NCBI GenBank assembly: GCA_002404055.1
Contig: DHIZ01000329.1
Location: 1-6,657, forward strand
Reading direction: 5' to 3'
DNA from: Chloroflexi bacterium UBA4733
Lineage (GTDB): Bacteria; Chloroflexota; UBA4733
DNA length: 6,657 nt
The first letter of the stretch is position 1, and the number at the start of each line of letters is the position of its first letter. The notes under the pieces were generated by a model that was not told the DNA's origin, did not search any database, and saw only the letters and a list, made by a program, of their open reading frames with translations. The translations under genes were made by a program, and so were the position numbers. Positions 6,111-6,657 of this stretch are shown piece after piece.

Positions 6111-6135
6111 CCCTCGCCCCTGAACGGGGAGAGGG
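6111..6135. repeat. REP-like palindromic element behind the GcvT-type gene
   Basis: CCCTCGCCCC (6111-6120) and GGGGAGAGGG (6126-6135) form a 10-base-pair stem with one mismatch and a TGAAC loop. Flanking bases give the wider pattern CCCTGACCCTCGCCCC. This type of C-rich/G-rich palindrome is a common intergenic dispersed repeat in many GC-rich genomes. It lies four bases after the oxidoreductase stop codon and could act as an RNA 3' hairpin. No T-run follows on the minus strand, so it is not a textbook terminator. Confidence 0.6.
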
Positions 6136-6139
6136 GATC

Positions 6140-6657
6140 TTAGGCCCGCACTCTTGTTCCGGTTGGGTCGTATAGAGGCTCTTTGGTCACTTGCCCAGGG
6201 ACCCATGTGCCGAAGATTTCTACCTCGACCGGTGTTCCGACTGAGGCGTTCGATGGTACGTATGCGTATGCGATTGATTTCTCCACCGTGTATCCGTAGC
6301 CCCCGCTTGTCACTCGCCCTACCACCTCGCCTCCGATTCGCACCGGTTCTGAGCCCAGGGCGACTGAACGCGGATCGTTCAGGACCAGGCACGCCAGCTT
6401 TGTCGGCGCCGACGCGTCGCGCTTTTTCAAAAGGGCCGTGCGGCCGATGAACTCGCCCTTGTCGAGCTTGACGAAAGAGCCCAGGCCGCCCTGGTACGGG
6501 TCTGATTCCGGGCCGATGTCGCTGCCCCACACCCGGTAGCCCTTCTCCAGGCGCAACGAGTCGACTGCCTTGTAGCCCCCGGCGACCAGGCCCTTGTGGC
6601 GGCCGGCCTCCCACAGCGTGTCCCACAGGCGCAGGCCGAACTCCGACGGGCAGTACA
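6140..6657 (-). CDS. Dimethylglycine/sarcosine dehydrogenase-type protein, GcvT C-terminal domain, cut by right edge
   Basis: The visible 171 residues are the folate-binding aminomethyltransferase (GcvT-like) C-terminal part. The frame is open to the right edge, and the apparent start at 6554-6556 is a TTG inside the conserved DSLRLEKGYR, so the real start lies outside. Counting from the edge, seen features are YCPSEFGLRLWDTLWEAG (1-18), LRLEKGYRVWGSDI (34-47), LDKGEFIGR (64-72), and in the final barrel VTSGGYGYTVEKSIAYAYVP. 'LEKGYR-WG-D' is typical of the C-terminal halves of FAD-dependent dimethylglycine and sarcosine dehydrogenases, where the GcvT part passes the oxidised methyl group to tetrahydrofolate. 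A stand-alone aminomethyltransferase GcvT is less likely but possible, since the FAD domain is not in view. It ends at TAA 6140-6142, just before the REP-like hairpin. The kinase at the left edge may share choline-derived substrates. Confidence 0.85.
   Translation of the reverse strand, partial: YCPSEFGLRLWDTLWEAGRHKGLVAGGYKAVDSLRLEKGYRVWGSDIGPESDPYQGGLGSFVKLDKGEFIGRTALLKKRDASAPTKLACLVLNDPRSVALGSEPVRIGGEVVGRVTSGGYGYTVEKSIAYAYVPSNASVGTPVEVEIFGTWVPGQVTKEPLYDPTGTRVRA

Noticed and set aside
6018..6626. 202-codon minus-strand frame overlapping the GcvT-type gene
   Set aside because: It is in a different register from the conserved LEKGYR and SGGY motifs and reads as Arg/Gly-rich shadow sequence.

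Overview
The window is a GC-rich (roughly mid-60s percent by eye) bacterial chromosomal fragment. The GC-rich codon use, weak or absent Shine-Dalgarno sites before several genes, a VapBC module, a short conserved secreted-protein type and a palindromic intergenic repeat would fit a soil Chloroflexota, Candidatus Dormibacterota or actinomycete-like genome. No marker gene fixes the taxon, so this is a low-confidence guess. There are no rRNA or tRNA genes, no CRISPR array and no recognisable transposase.

Layout from left to right: (1) the 3' part of a choline/aminoglycoside-type small-molecule kinase on the plus strand, cut by the left edge; (2) an ECF sigma factor on the plus strand that loses its sequence just as region 4 begins; (3) a decayed stretch at about 1155-1445 with the tail of an NHL beta-propeller repeat and what looks like the tail of a SAM methyltransferase; (4) on the minus strand, a complete RecQ helicase gene followed by a Phd/VapB antitoxin and a VapC PIN-domain toxin that overlap by 11 bases; (5) a 130-base divergent intergenic region; (6) on the plus strand, a tight three-gene set with gaps of 21 and 3 bases, encoding a six-pass membrane protein, a five-pass membrane protein and a lipoprotein; (7) on the minus strand, a frameshifted remnant resembling a DUF1801 (YdhG-like) protein, a palindromic REP-like hairpin, and the 3' part of a dimethylglycine/sarcosine dehydrogenase-type gene with a GcvT C-terminal domain, cut by the right edge.

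RecQ unwinds DNA in recombination and repair. The VapBC module next to it probably has its own operator, a 24-base palindrome plus a 10-base-period direct repeat in the 36 bases between recQ and the antitoxin. The three plus-strand genes look like a co-transcribed envelope cassette of unknown function. The kinase and the GcvT-type oxidoreductase at the two edges could both act in choline/betaine metabolism, but they are 5.5 kb apart and face each other, so any link is only suggestive.

I see no clear new defence or mobile system. The best leads are the uncharacterised envelope cassette, the vapBC operator abutting the recQ stop codon, and the gene-remnant junctions at 1155-1445 and 5944-6140.
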